From Chloroflexota bacterium (lineage in GTDB: Bacteria; Chloroflexota; Limnocylindria; Limnocylindrales; CSP1-4): a stretch of 64,000 nt of DNA. Of this stretch, positions 18,027 through 25,948 are shown one piece after another. The notes under the pieces were generated by a model. The model worked only from the letters and a program-made list of their open reading frames with translations. It ran no database searches and was not told the origin of the DNA. The stretch is taken from contig JAJYNP010000142.1 of assembly GCA_021786265.1 (NCBI GenBank), positions 1-64,000 of the forward strand, written 5' to 3'. The translations under genes were made by a program, and so were the position numbers. Every line of letters begins with the position of its first letter. Position 1 is the first letter of the stretch.

Positions 18027-19175
18027 ATGCTCCGCCTCCTGCACCTGGCGGACGTGCACCTTGGCGCGCGGCATGTCGAGCTCGGCTCGGCGGGCGCGGG
18101 GCAGCGTGAGCGCCAGTGGCAGGCGTTCGAGGCCGCCCTGGCCCTGGCCACCGCGGAGCGCTGCGACCTGGTGGTGATCGCCGGCGACCTGTTCGACTCG
18201 AACGCACAGCCCAGGCGGACGATCGAGCGCGCGGCCAGGGCGCTGGGCCCGGTGGTCGCGTCAGGATCCCGGGTCGTGATCCTGCCCGGCGACAGCGACC
18301 CCTACGACGCCTCCTCGATCTACCGGACGTACGATCTCACCGCCCTCGCGGGGCTGCCGCCCGACACCGACGGCCTGCACGTGCTGGTTTCCGGACGCAT
18401 GACGCTGGTGATCCCGGCCCTGGATCTCGCCGTGCGCGGGTACGTGGCCGCGTCTCCCGAATCGCTCGACGAGGCACTCGGGGCGCCCCGCGACGAGGCG
18501 GAGACCGGCGTGCGCCTGCGAGTTGGCGTCGCGCACGGGCGCGTCGGCCCCGCCGGTGCGACGGGCATGAGCGAGCAGGGGGTGGCCGCATCGGGCCTCG
18601 ACTACCTCGCGCTGGGTGGGGCGATGGCGCCCCTCGACGGCACAGCCGGCACGACGCGATGGGCGGACCCTGGGCCGCCGGAGCTGCTCGACGCCGGCGC
18701 TCCCTCCGTGGGCCAGGTGCTCTTCGTCATGCTGGACCCGGACCGCCCCGAGCGTGCGCGCGTCGAACCGCGGCCGGTGGGCCGCTCGCGACGCCTCCGG
18801 CTCGACCTGCCGGCCGCCGACTTCGAGGACGAGCTGGCGTTGATCGCGCATCTCGCATCGCTCGCCGATGCGGACCTGGCGTGCGACGTCCACCTGTCGG
18901 GCGCCCGTCCGTCCGGGCTGCAGGTGGACGAGGCATCCCTGGAAGACCGGCTTGCGCCAGGGTTCCTGCACCTGAGGATCCACGACGAGTCCCTGGCCGC
19001 GGGACCATCCGTCGCGGCTCCGCCCGAGTCGATCGCCGGAGCCTTCGCGCGGGACCTCGGCGACCGGATCGCTGCCGCCGATGCCGCGGGACACGCCGAG
19101 GAGGAACGCGAGCTGCGCGAGCAGCTCGATCTCGGTGCACGGCTGCTGGCCGGCTCGACCGGCATGCCGGTCTGA
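18027..19175 (+). CDS. SbcD/YhaO-like metallophosphoesterase with a degraded metal site
   Basis: ATG at 18027 follows GGAGGGAG. The 382-residue product has a metallophosphoesterase N-terminal half as in SbcD/Mre11: motif I LHLADVHLG and motif II VIAGDLFDSN are intact. The later motifs are not: the usual GNHD is PGDSDPYD, and the final GHxH that should give two metal-binding histidines reads ALGGAMAPLDG. One histidine remains in GVAHGRVG. Partner of the SbcC-like ATPase eleven bases downstream, presumably as a DNA-end or membrane-associated complex. Loss of these ligands suggests reduced or no nuclease activity, or a structural role. Confidence 0.75.
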   Translation: MLRLLHLADVHLGARHVELGSAGAGQRERQWQAFEAALALATAERCDLVVIAGDLFDSNAQPRRTIERAARALGPVVASGSRVVILPGDSDPYDASSIYRTYDLTALAGLPPDTDGLHVLVSGRMTLVIPALDLAVRGYVAASPESLDEALGAPRDEAETGVRLRVGVAHGRVGPAGATGMSEQGVAASGLDYLALGGAMAPLDGTAGTTRWADPGPPELLDAGAPSVGQVLFVMLDPDRPERARVEPRPVGRSRRLRLDLPAADFEDELALIAHLASLADADLACDVHLSGARPSGLQVDEASLEDRLAPGFLHLRIHDESLAAGPSVAAPPESIAGAFARDLGDRIAAADAAGHAEEERELREQLDLGARLLAGSTGMPV

Positions 19176-19186
19176 AGGGGGCGAGC

Positions 19187-21328
19187 GTGCGCGTCATCCG
19201 TCTGCACCTCCACGACATCCAGCGGCATGCCGATCTCGAGCTGCGGCCGGCGCCCGGCCTGACGGTCATCCGCGGGCCCAACGAATCGGGCAAGTCCACC
19301 GTCCGCCGCGCCCTCGAGCTGGCCCTGTACGGACGCGTGGGCGACGCGGAGACGCAGGTGCGGCGCTGGCAGGCGCCGGACAAGCAGCCCGCCTCGGTCG
19401 AGGTCGACGTCGAGGCCGACGGCGACGAGGAGACCTCGTTCCGCGTGACGCGGACGTTCGCCCAGGGTGGCGGGCACGTCGAGCTGAGGACACCCGACGG
19501 GCGGCTGGAGGGCGACGCCGCCGAGCGGCGCCTCGCCGAGCTGACGGGGCTTCCCACGCTCGCGTTCTTCCGCTCGAGCGCGGTGCTGGACCATGCCGAC
19601 CTGGCGGGCCTGGCCCGCGACGACGACACGATGCGGGAGCGCCTGGCCGCGACCGTGTCGGCCGGCGATCGCACCTTCGCCCGCAATCTCCGGGACCTGG
19701 CCGGACAGCTCGCGGCGATCGACGGGGCCGGACTCCCGGCTCCCGGGCCGATGGCCGCGGCCGAGGCCGAGGCCTCGCGGCTGGAGGGGGAGCTCGCGCG
19801 GGGCGAGGAGGAGCTCCGGCAGCTGCTGGCCGACCAGGAGGCCCTCTGGGCCGCGCAGAGCGAGCTCGCCGAGGTCGAGGCGCAGCTCGAAAGCGACCGC
19901 GAGCTGCTCGCGACGAGCGAGGAGGCCGTGCAGCTGCTCGGCGAGCAGGAGGAGGCCGAGGCCCGCCACGAGCGTTTCCAGCGCGCGGTGGTGGTGCGCG
20001 AGGAGATCGAGAAGCGGGAGACGACGCACCCGTCGACGCTCCCGCTGGCCGTCCTGCGGGACGGGACGAAGCGGCTCCGCGAGCTGGAGAAGGCGATCGC
20101 GGACCTCACCGCCGAGCTCGGCGACGAGGTCACGGTGTCGGGCGAGATCATGCTGCCCGCGCCTCGCTGGCGGCCACTCGCGATCGCCGCGATCCTGCTC
20201 GCGGCGATCGGGGTGGGCGTGGTCCTGTTCACCGCCGAGCCCCTCGTCGGGGCGCTCATCGCGGTCGCTGCGGTCGTCTCCGCCGCGTTCGCCGTCCGGC
20301 GGCGGCGGCTGGCCTTCGACATCAACTACCAGAAGCACCTCCGCGACGAGCAGGTGAGCCGCCGCCTGCGCGGGCGCTCCGCCATCGAGGAACAGCTTCG
20401 CCAGAACCAGAAGGCGCGAGAGGCGCAGCTCGCAGGACTCGGCGTCAAGGACCTCGAGGCATGCGAAGGGCTGCTCGCCGAGGAGGAGGCGCACGTCGCG
20501 CACGTCGACAAGTTGCGCTCCGAGTTCACGACGCTGCTGGGCGATCCGCCGGTGACCGAAGATGTCGCAGTGCTGCGCGATCGCGCAGCCGCCGAGGCCG
20601 AGCTGCGGCGCCACCTCCTGTCGCAGATGGGCGAGATCGGCAAGCATCCGGCCGGCCACCGGGCCCGATACGACGCGGCGGTCGCCGCCGGTGAGCTGGC
20701 CCAGGCCCACGCCCGGGAGACCGTTGCCGGCGCCCTCGGCAGGGTGCAGGCAAGCCCGGCCGACGCCGACGCCGTGGGGGCGCTCGCGGAGGCGCTCGTC
20801 GAGGCCGGGCTGCGGCGCGATCGCCTCGCCCGTCACCGGCGAATCCTGGCGGGCACGCTCGATGCGCTCCGGGCCGCCGAGCAGGCCACGGTGCGGCAGG
20901 CGGCACGCTTCGTGGAGCGGCGCATGGACCGCGACATCGAGCGGATCACCGGCGGCCGGTACCGGCGGGTCCAGGTCGACGATGCGGACCTCTCGGTCCG
21001 GCTGTGGTCGCCCGAGCGTCGCGACTGGGTGGACGCCCGCGCGCTCTCCGACGCGACGATGGCGCAGGTGTACGTCGCGGCCCGGCTGGCGCTGGCTCGA
21101 CAGGTAACCGGCGGGCTCCGTCCGCCGCTGGTCCTCGACGACCCGTTCGTGGCGTTCGACGACGAGCGGGCCGGACAGGCCATCGAGCTGCTCCTCGAGA
21201 TCGCGGGCGAGCTGCAGGTCCTCTACCTGTCGACGTCGGCGCGGTACGACGCGCTGGCCGACCTGGTGATCGAGCTGCCGGCACCGGTGGAGGCCGACCG
21301 GCCATCGGCGGTCGCGGAGGCGAGCTGA
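19187..21328 (+). CDS. SbcC/YhaN-like AAA ATPase with a transmembrane hairpin in the coiled coil
   Basis: GTG at 19187 with AAGGGGG upstream; 713 residues. Residues 1-150 hold the N-terminal ATPase half with Walker A GPNESGKST at 30-38 and a FFRSSAVLDHADL block. Two long coiled coils (about 190-310 and 375-630) flank two hydrophobic helices at about 328-370 where SbcC would have its CxxC zinc hook. The C-terminal half gives the signature ALSDATMAQVYVAARLAL and Walker B PLVLDDPFVAFDDER. This layout is that of YhaN, a membrane-attached SMC-like protein, rather than soluble SbcC. It works with the SbcD-like protein encoded just upstream. Confidence 0.8.
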   Translation: MRVIRLHLHDIQRHADLELRPAPGLTVIRGPNESGKSTVRRALELALYGRVGDAETQVRRWQAPDKQPASVEVDVEADGDEETSFRVTRTFAQGGGHVELRTPDGRLEGDAAERRLAELTGLPTLAFFRSSAVLDHADLAGLARDDDTMRERLAATVSAGDRTFARNLRDLAGQLAAIDGAGLPAPGPMAAAEAEASRLEGELARGEEELRQLLADQEALWAAQSELAEVEAQLESDRELLATSEEAVQLLGEQEEAEARHERFQRAVVVREEIEKRETTHPSTLPLAVLRDGTKRLRELEKAIADLTAELGDEVTVSGEIMLPAPRWRPLAIAAILLAAIGVGVVLFTAEPLVGALIAVAAVVSAAFAVRRRRLAFDINYQKHLRDEQVSRRLRGRSAIEEQLRQNQKAREAQLAGLGVKDLEACEGLLAEEEAHVAHVDKLRSEFTTLLGDPPVTEDVAVLRDRAAAEAELRRHLLSQMGEIGKHPAGHRARYDAAVAAGELAQAHARETVAGALGRVQASPADADAVGALAEALVEAGLRRDRLARHRRILAGTLDALRAAEQATVRQAARFVERRMDRDIERITGGRYRRVQVDDADLSVRLWSPERRDWVDARALSDATMAQVYVAARLALARQVTGGLRPPLVLDDPFVAFDDERAGQAIELLLEIAGELQVLYLSTSARYDALADLVIELPAPVEADRPSAVAEAS

Positions 21329-22170
21329 CTTCCCTCGGGCTGGGGTTCGCCCTCGGCGCGGCGTTGAGCTGGGGGGTCAGCGACTTCGCCGGGGGCGTGG
21401 CAAGTCGCCGCTGGGGAGCGTTGCTGGTCGGCGTCTGCACGCAGGGTATCGGGCTCCTGCTCGCGCTCGGGATCGCCATCGCGTCCCGCGACCCGTTCCC
21501 GTCCGCGGCGGGGATCGGCTGGTCGCTGTTCGCGGGCGTGACCGGCGTGATCGGCCTGCTCGCGTTCTACCGGGGACTTGCGACGGGCGCGATGAGCGTG
21601 GTGGCTCCGGTCGCGGCGGTCGTCGGCGCAGGGCTCCCGGCCATCGTCGGGTACGTCCTCGGGGAGCGGCTCGCGCCGGGGCAGCTGATCGGGATCGTGG
21701 CCGCGCTGGGCGCCGTCGCGCTGGTCTCGCGTCCCGCAGCGGGCAGCCCGGAAAGCCGGGGCGGGACGTGGCTGGCGCTGTTCGCGGGACTCGGGTTCGC
21801 GGCGTTCTTCGTGGGCATGGACCGCGCGTACGCGGCAGGGGCCGGCACGTGGTGGCCGCTGCCGATCGTGCGCATGGCCTCGTTCGCTCTCACCGCGACC
21901 GGCGTGCTGGCGACCGGGCAGGCCCGCGGCGTGATCCGGGTGCTCTCACCCGTGGTGATCCTCTCCGGCATGGGCGACATCGCGGGCAACCTCGGCTTCC
22001 TGCTTGCCCGCGCGCAGGGTTCGCTCGGTCCGGCGGCGGTGCTCGCCTCGCTGTATCCGGCCGTGACCGTGATGCTGGCGTGGGTGCTCCTGGACGAGCG
22101 GCTGTCCCGGGCCCATCTGGCCGGGGTCGCGCTCGCGTTTGTCGGGATTGCGCTGATCGCGTCCGCCTGA
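21325..22170 (+). CDS. EamA (DMT superfamily) transporter, apparent CTG start
   Basis: About ten hydrophobic helices in two EamA repeats, the architecture of drug/metabolite transporters (282 residues). The first helix (LGFALGAALSWGVSDFAGGVAS) begins immediately after the SbcC-like stop. In this frame there is no ATG, GTG or TTG in the preceding 100 bases or before helix 1; the best candidate is CTG at 21325, which overlaps the upstream TGA as CTGA and has GGAGG four bases before it. The first conventional start, TTG at 21364, would cut into helix 1. Substrate unknown. Confidence 0.7.
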   Translation: MTSLGLGFALGAALSWGVSDFAGGVASRRWGALLVGVCTQGIGLLLALGIAIASRDPFPSAAGIGWSLFAGVTGVIGLLAFYRGLATGAMSVVAPVAAVVGAGLPAIVGYVLGERLAPGQLIGIVAALGAVALVSRPAAGSPESRGGTWLALFAGLGFAAFFVGMDRAYAAGAGTWWPLPIVRMASFALTATGVLATGQARGVIRVLSPVVILSGMGDIAGNLGFLLARAQGSLGPAAVLASLYPAVTVMLAWVLLDERLSRAHLAGVALAFVGIALIASA

Positions 22171-22261
22171 GTGCGATCGCGCGGGGCGGTCCGCCTCGGC
22201 GCGATCGCCGGCGCGGGGCGCGACCTTCGGCGGCCTGGTGCCGGTGTCGGCGGCCTGGTGC

Positions 22262-23176
22262 CTATCCCGCGGTCCGCGTGTCCAGCGCCCAGCCCCAGTG
22301 CATGATTCTCACCGCGAGCAGCACCCCGAGCGCGGCGAGGACCAGGATCGCGCCCGCGGCGATGGAGGAGTCGAGGCTCGCTCCCTCGAACTCGGCGTAG
22401 ACCAGCAGCGGCAGTGTCTGCGTGCGGCCCGGGAAGTTGCCGGCGAACATGATCGTGGCGCCGAACTCGCCCAGGGAGCGCGCCCAGCTCATCACGAGCC
22501 CCGCCGCGAGCGCGGGTGCGGCGAGCGGCACGGTGACGTGGCGGAAGACCCGGAGCTCGCTCGCGCCATCTGCCCGTGCCGCGTCCTCGACGTCGCGGTC
22601 CACGCCGGCGAGCCCGGTGCGCGCGCTCCGCACGAAGAACGGCGCAGCCACGAACGACTGGGCGAGCACCACGGCCCCGGTGGTGAACGGGACCGCGACC
22701 CCCGCGGTGCCCAGCGCCGGACCGAGCAGGCCCGCGCGCCCCAGTGCGAGCAGCAGCGCGAGTCCCGCGACGGACGGCGGCAGCACGATGGGCAGGTCCA
22801 CGACCGCCTCCACCAGCGACGCGCCCCGGAACGGGCGCCGCGCGAGCACCCAGGCGAGCGGGAGTCCGAAGACGATCGTCACCAGCAGGCTGACGGCGGT
22901 CGTCGCGAGGCTCAGGCCGAGCGCGTCCAGCACCGCGCGGCTGCCGACGGCGCCCGCGAGCGAGCCACCCAGGGCGGCCCGGCCGACCAGCACGACGACG
23001 GGAAGGCCGAGGAAGACGACGCCGAGACCGACCAGGACGAGCAGCCCGAGGTCACCTCCGCGGGCGCGGACGGCAGCGCCTCGACCGACCGCCGGCGGGT
23101 CGTGCTCGGGGGCACGTTCGGCCGCGATTGCACGCTGGCCGGCAGCGATGCGCCGCTCGACGGGGCCGCGGGTCAC
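22262..23176 (-). CDS. modB: Molybdate ABC transporter permease ModB
   Basis: A 304-residue permease that starts at GTG 23176 overlapping the modA stop as GTGA; a longer frame upstream is not needed. The EAA-type loop reads DVEDAARADGASELRVFRHVTVPLAAPALAAG, and the preceding PIVLPPSVAGLALLLALG and following SLGEFGATIMFAG are standard in molybdate/tungstate permeases. About six membrane helices. No modC ATPase gene follows on this strand within the window, so the ATPase must be elsewhere. Confidence 0.88.
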   Translation of the reverse strand: MTRGPVERRIAAGQRAIAAERAPEHDPPAVGRGAAVRARGGDLGLLVLVGLGVVFLGLPVVVLVGRAALGGSLAGAVGSRAVLDALGLSLATTAVSLLVTIVFGLPLAWVLARRPFRGASLVEAVVDLPIVLPPSVAGLALLLALGRAGLLGPALGTAGVAVPFTTGAVVLAQSFVAAPFFVRSARTGLAGVDRDVEDAARADGASELRVFRHVTVPLAAPALAAGLVMSWARSLGEFGATIMFAGNFPGRTQTLPLLVYAEFEGASLDSSIAAGAILVLAALGVLLAVRIMHWGWALDTRTAG

Positions 23177-23988
23177 GGAGCCAGGAAGCCGAACCGCGCC
23201 AGGATCGCCTGCCCCGGCGGACCGGCCAGCCACGAGAGGAAATCGGCGGCGGCCGTCGCGTGTGCGGACCCCTTCACGACCACGCCCGCATACGTCGCCG
23301 GCACGTTGGCGGCCGCCGGGATCGGGATCGTGAGGACTTTCGAGGAGGTCTTCGCATCGGTCACATACACGATCGCGGCATCCCCCTCGTCGAGCTCGAT
23401 CTTGGCCAGCACCGCGCGCACGTCGTCCTCGTGAGAGACGACGTTGGCCGCGTACCGCGCCGCGAAGTCGGCCGGATATCCGGGCTGCCTGGCGAGGTTC
23501 GCGACGGCCTGCTGGGCGTACCTGGTGATCGGGACCTGGCTGCCCGCGGCGACGATCCGCAGGCCCGGTCGGGCGAGATCCTCTGGGGTGACCACCCCGG
23601 CGGGGTTCGCGAGCGGCACCACGACCGTGAGCACGTTGCCCGCGAACGGCACCGCCGCCCCGTTCACCAGTCCCTCGCCGGCCAGCGTCCGTGCGTTCAC
23701 CGTGTCGGCCGACAGGAACACGTCGGCGGGTGCACCCTGCTCGATCTGGACCCGCAGCGCGGACGACGCGCCGGTGGCGACCGTGAACGAGGCTCCCGGG
23801 TGGCTCGACTCGTACGCGCGCGTGGCCGCCGCGAGCGCGGTCGTCAGCGACGCTGCCGCGAGGACGGTCAGGTGGGCCGTTCCCGCAGCCGGTCCGGGCG
23901 GAGTGGGCGCCGAGCCTGCCTCCGTGGTGCCGCCACAGCCAGCGACCACCACGACCGCGACGACGGCCAGGCTGGCGAGCGACCTCAC
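23173..23988 (-). CDS. modA: Molybdate ABC transporter substrate-binding lipoprotein ModA
   Basis: A 271-residue lipoprotein with lipobox VVAGC. The mature part begins LTVLAAASLTTALAAATRAYE; ATGASSALRVQIEQGAPADVFLSAD contains the serines that hold the oxyanion, and GDAAIVYVTDA is the usual later block. It delivers molybdate or tungstate to ModB. The ATG at 23988 overlaps the regulator stop as ATGA. Confidence 0.88.
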   Translation of the reverse strand: MRSLASLAVVAVVVVAGCGGTTEAGSAPTPPGPAAGTAHLTVLAAASLTTALAAATRAYESSHPGASFTVATGASSALRVQIEQGAPADVFLSADTVNARTLAGEGLVNGAAVPFAGNVLTVVVPLANPAGVVTPEDLARPGLRIVAAGSQVPITRYAQQAVANLARQPGYPADFAARYAANVVSHEDDVRAVLAKIELDEGDAAIVYVTDAKTSSKVLTIPIPAAANVPATYAGVVVKGSAHATAAADFLSWLAGPPGQAILARFGFLAP

Positions 23989-24410
23989 CCGCGCCCTCCG
24001 CCGGGCGAGGGGACTTCCACGACCACGTTGGTCGCCTTGACCACGCCCACGGCCTCGGCGCCGACGGTCAGCCCCAGCTCGTCGACGGCCTCGGCGGTCA
24101 TGATGCTCACCACGCGATGTGGGCCGGCCAGGATCTCCACCACGGCCACGATGCCGTCGCGCTGGATCCGCGTGACGATCCCGGGGAAGCGATTGCGCGC
24201 GGACTGCGCGACGATCGGCCGGTCCGACGAGGCGGCCCGTCGCTCGGCGAGGAGGCGGGTCACCTCCGCGAGCGGCACGAGCCGCTGCCCGCCGTCCGAG
24301 CGACGCGTCCGGAGCCTCCCCTCCGCCTCCCAGCGGCGCAGCGTCTCCACCGAGATCCCGAGCATCTCGGCCGCGAGCCCGATCCGGATGTCCCCCGCTT
24401 CGTCGCTCAT
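23985..24410 (-). CDS. HTH-TOBE molybdate-responsive regulator
   Basis: A 141-residue two-domain protein. Residues 8-55 are an excisionase/MerR-like winged helix (IGLAAEMLGISVETLRRWEAEGRL); residues about 70-135 are one TOBE/Mop domain (ARNRFPGIVTRIQRDG, VVSIMTAEAVDELGL, VVKATNVVVE) that binds molybdate. It heads the operon HTH-TOBE, modA, modB, all linked by 4-base overlaps, and most likely senses the transported oxyanion. A probable leaderless promoter lies directly upstream. Confidence 0.85.
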   Translation of the reverse strand: MSDEAGDIRIGLAAEMLGISVETLRRWEAEGRLRTRRSDGGQRLVPLAEVTRLLAERRAASSDRPIVAQSARNRFPGIVTRIQRDGIVAVVEILAGPHRVVSIMTAEAVDELGLTVGAEAVGVVKATNVVVEVPSPGGGRG

Positions 24411-24418
24411 ACCGAGGA

Positions 24419-24447
24419 ATGATGGCGCATCTCAGCGGTCATGTCGA
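24419..24447 (-). promoter_or_regulatory. Putative leaderless promoter of the molybdate operon
   Basis: On the minus strand TCGACA (24447-24442) and CATCAT (24424-24419) are separated by 17 bases and match the -35 and -10 consensus at five and four of six positions. Transcription would begin about two bases before the regulator ATG at 24410, and no ribosome site is visible, so the message would be leaderless. Prediction only. Confidence 0.45.
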
Positions 24448-24469
24448 GGGATCGGGGATGGCTTCCCCT

Positions 24470-24567
24470 GGCGCCAGGCCGACCGCCCGCACGCGCCAGG
24501 CCGACCGCCCGCACGCGCCCGACAGCCTGCACGCGCCCGACAGCCTGCACGCGCCCGACCGCCGGCG
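24470..24567. repeat. Imperfect tandem repeats upstream of the molybdate operon
   Basis: Two related unit types alternate: two copies of a roughly 22-base unit with CAGGCCGACCGCCCGCACGCG, then two 18-base units CGCCCGACAGCCTGCACG and a partial third. They occupy the space between the MFS-gene stop (24574) and the presumed molybdate promoter, whose -35 lies about 25 bases away. They could bind a regulator or be slippage products. Confidence 0.75.
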
Positions 24568-24573
24568 AGCGAC

Positions 24574-25857
24574 CTACGCGACCCGGCGGACCGGCTCCCT
24601 CGCCAGCCACGGCCGGGCGAGCAGGAAGGAGACCACGACCACCGCCAGCGACGTCGCGCCCCCCACCCCGAACGACATGGCGGCCCCGAACTGCGCCGCG
24701 AGCGTGCCCGCGAACAGGGCTCCGATCGGGGTCGACCCCGCGAATACGGTCGTGTAGACGCTGAGTACCCGGCCACGCAGGCCGTCGGGGACCGCGAGCT
24801 GGATCGAGGTGTTCGCGGTCGCGGTCATCGCGATGCTCCCGAACCCGACACCGAACATGCAGGCGAGCGCGATCGGCATGGCGTGGACGGCGACGAGGAC
24901 CGCCTGCAGCAGGCCCAGGATCGCGCCCCCCACCAGCATCACGTGCGGCGACGAGCGGCCAGCGAACGCGATCGTCAGGGCGGCGACCAGCGATCCGATC
25001 CCGGTGGCCGCCATCAGGAACCCGAAGCCGGTGGCGCCCGCGTGGAGCACGTTTGCGGCATAGACGGGCACGAGGACGTTGAGGTTCATCCCGAGGGTGG
25101 AGACCAGCCCCACCACGCCCACGGCGAGCAGCACCACAGGGGTGGCCCTGACGTAGCGCAGCCCTTCGGCCAGGTCCGCGATGACCGCCCGGACGCTCCG
25201 CTGGAACTGGTACCCGCCCCGCGCGTGCAGCTCCGAGGTGCGCATCGCGAACAGGCCGATGATCACGGCGATGTAGCTGACGCCGTTCAGGAAGAAACAG
25301 CTGGCGATGCCCACCACGCCGATCACCACGCCGGCGATCGCGGGCCCCAGGATGCGCGCGGTGTTGAACACCGCCGAGTTCAGGGCCACGGCGTTCACCA
25401 CGTCTTCCCGGCCCACCATCTCCACCACGAACGCCTGGCGCGTCGGCATGTCGATGGTGTTCACGCAGCCGAGCAGCAACGCGAGCACGCCGATGTGCCA
25501 CGGCTGAACCTGGTGCGTCCAGGTCAGCCAGAACAGCACGAAGGCCAGGATCATCGAGGCCGTCTGCGTAGCGACGATGGTCGTCCGCTTGGGCAGCGCG
25601 TCGGCGATGAGCCCGCCGAAGAGGCCGAACACCATGATCGGCAGGAACTGCACCGCCGAGATGACGCCGAGTACGAACGGGTCCTGCGTCAGCTGGAGCA
25701 CGAGCCAGCCCTGGGCGAGCGACTGCATCCAGGTCCCGATCAGCGAGATCAGCTGGCCCGAGAAGAAGAGGCGGAAGTTGCGGTGGCGAAGGGCGATCCC
25801 GGCACGCCGGGCACCGGAAGCCGCCCGGGGTCCGGCGGTCCCGGTGGTCGAGAGCAT
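24574..25857 (-). CDS. MFS transporter, transmembrane secretion effector (MFS_3) type
   Basis: A 427-residue membrane protein with about twelve helices. The N-terminal HRNFRLFFSGQLISLIGTWMQ, LFGGLIADALPKR and TRQAFVVEMV, followed by LNSAVFNTARILGPAIAG, are the pattern of the EntS/MFS_3 group, which exports siderophores, drugs or unknown compounds. It is transcribed toward the molybdate operon and away from the Eis-like gene. Substrate unknown. Confidence 0.8.
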   Translation of the reverse strand: MLSTTGTAGPRAASGARRAGIALRHRNFRLFFSGQLISLIGTWMQSLAQGWLVLQLTQDPFVLGVISAVQFLPIMVFGLFGGLIADALPKRTTIVATQTASMILAFVLFWLTWTHQVQPWHIGVLALLLGCVNTIDMPTRQAFVVEMVGREDVVNAVALNSAVFNTARILGPAIAGVVIGVVGIASCFFLNGVSYIAVIIGLFAMRTSELHARGGYQFQRSVRAVIADLAEGLRYVRATPVVLLAVGVVGLVSTLGMNLNVLVPVYAANVLHAGATGFGFLMAATGIGSLVAALTIAFAGRSSPHVMLVGGAILGLLQAVLVAVHAMPIALACMFGVGFGSIAMTATANTSIQLAVPDGLRGRVLSVYTTVFAGSTPIGALFAGTLAAQFGAAMSFGVGGATSLAVVVVSFLLARPWLAREPVRRVA

Positions 25858-25948
25858 GTGCCAAGCCTACCCCTGTCGGTTCCCGGGCGTGGCCGGCCGC
25901 CCGGCCAGCGTACGATGGCGCCCGCGTCCGGCAAAGGAGAGAACCGTC

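Noticed and set aside
22227..22262. 16-base direct repeat (TCGGCGGCCTGGTGCC) at the end of modB
   Set aside because: Two copies 20 bases apart between convergent genes; no hairpin with a T-run and no other role visible, so probably slippage.
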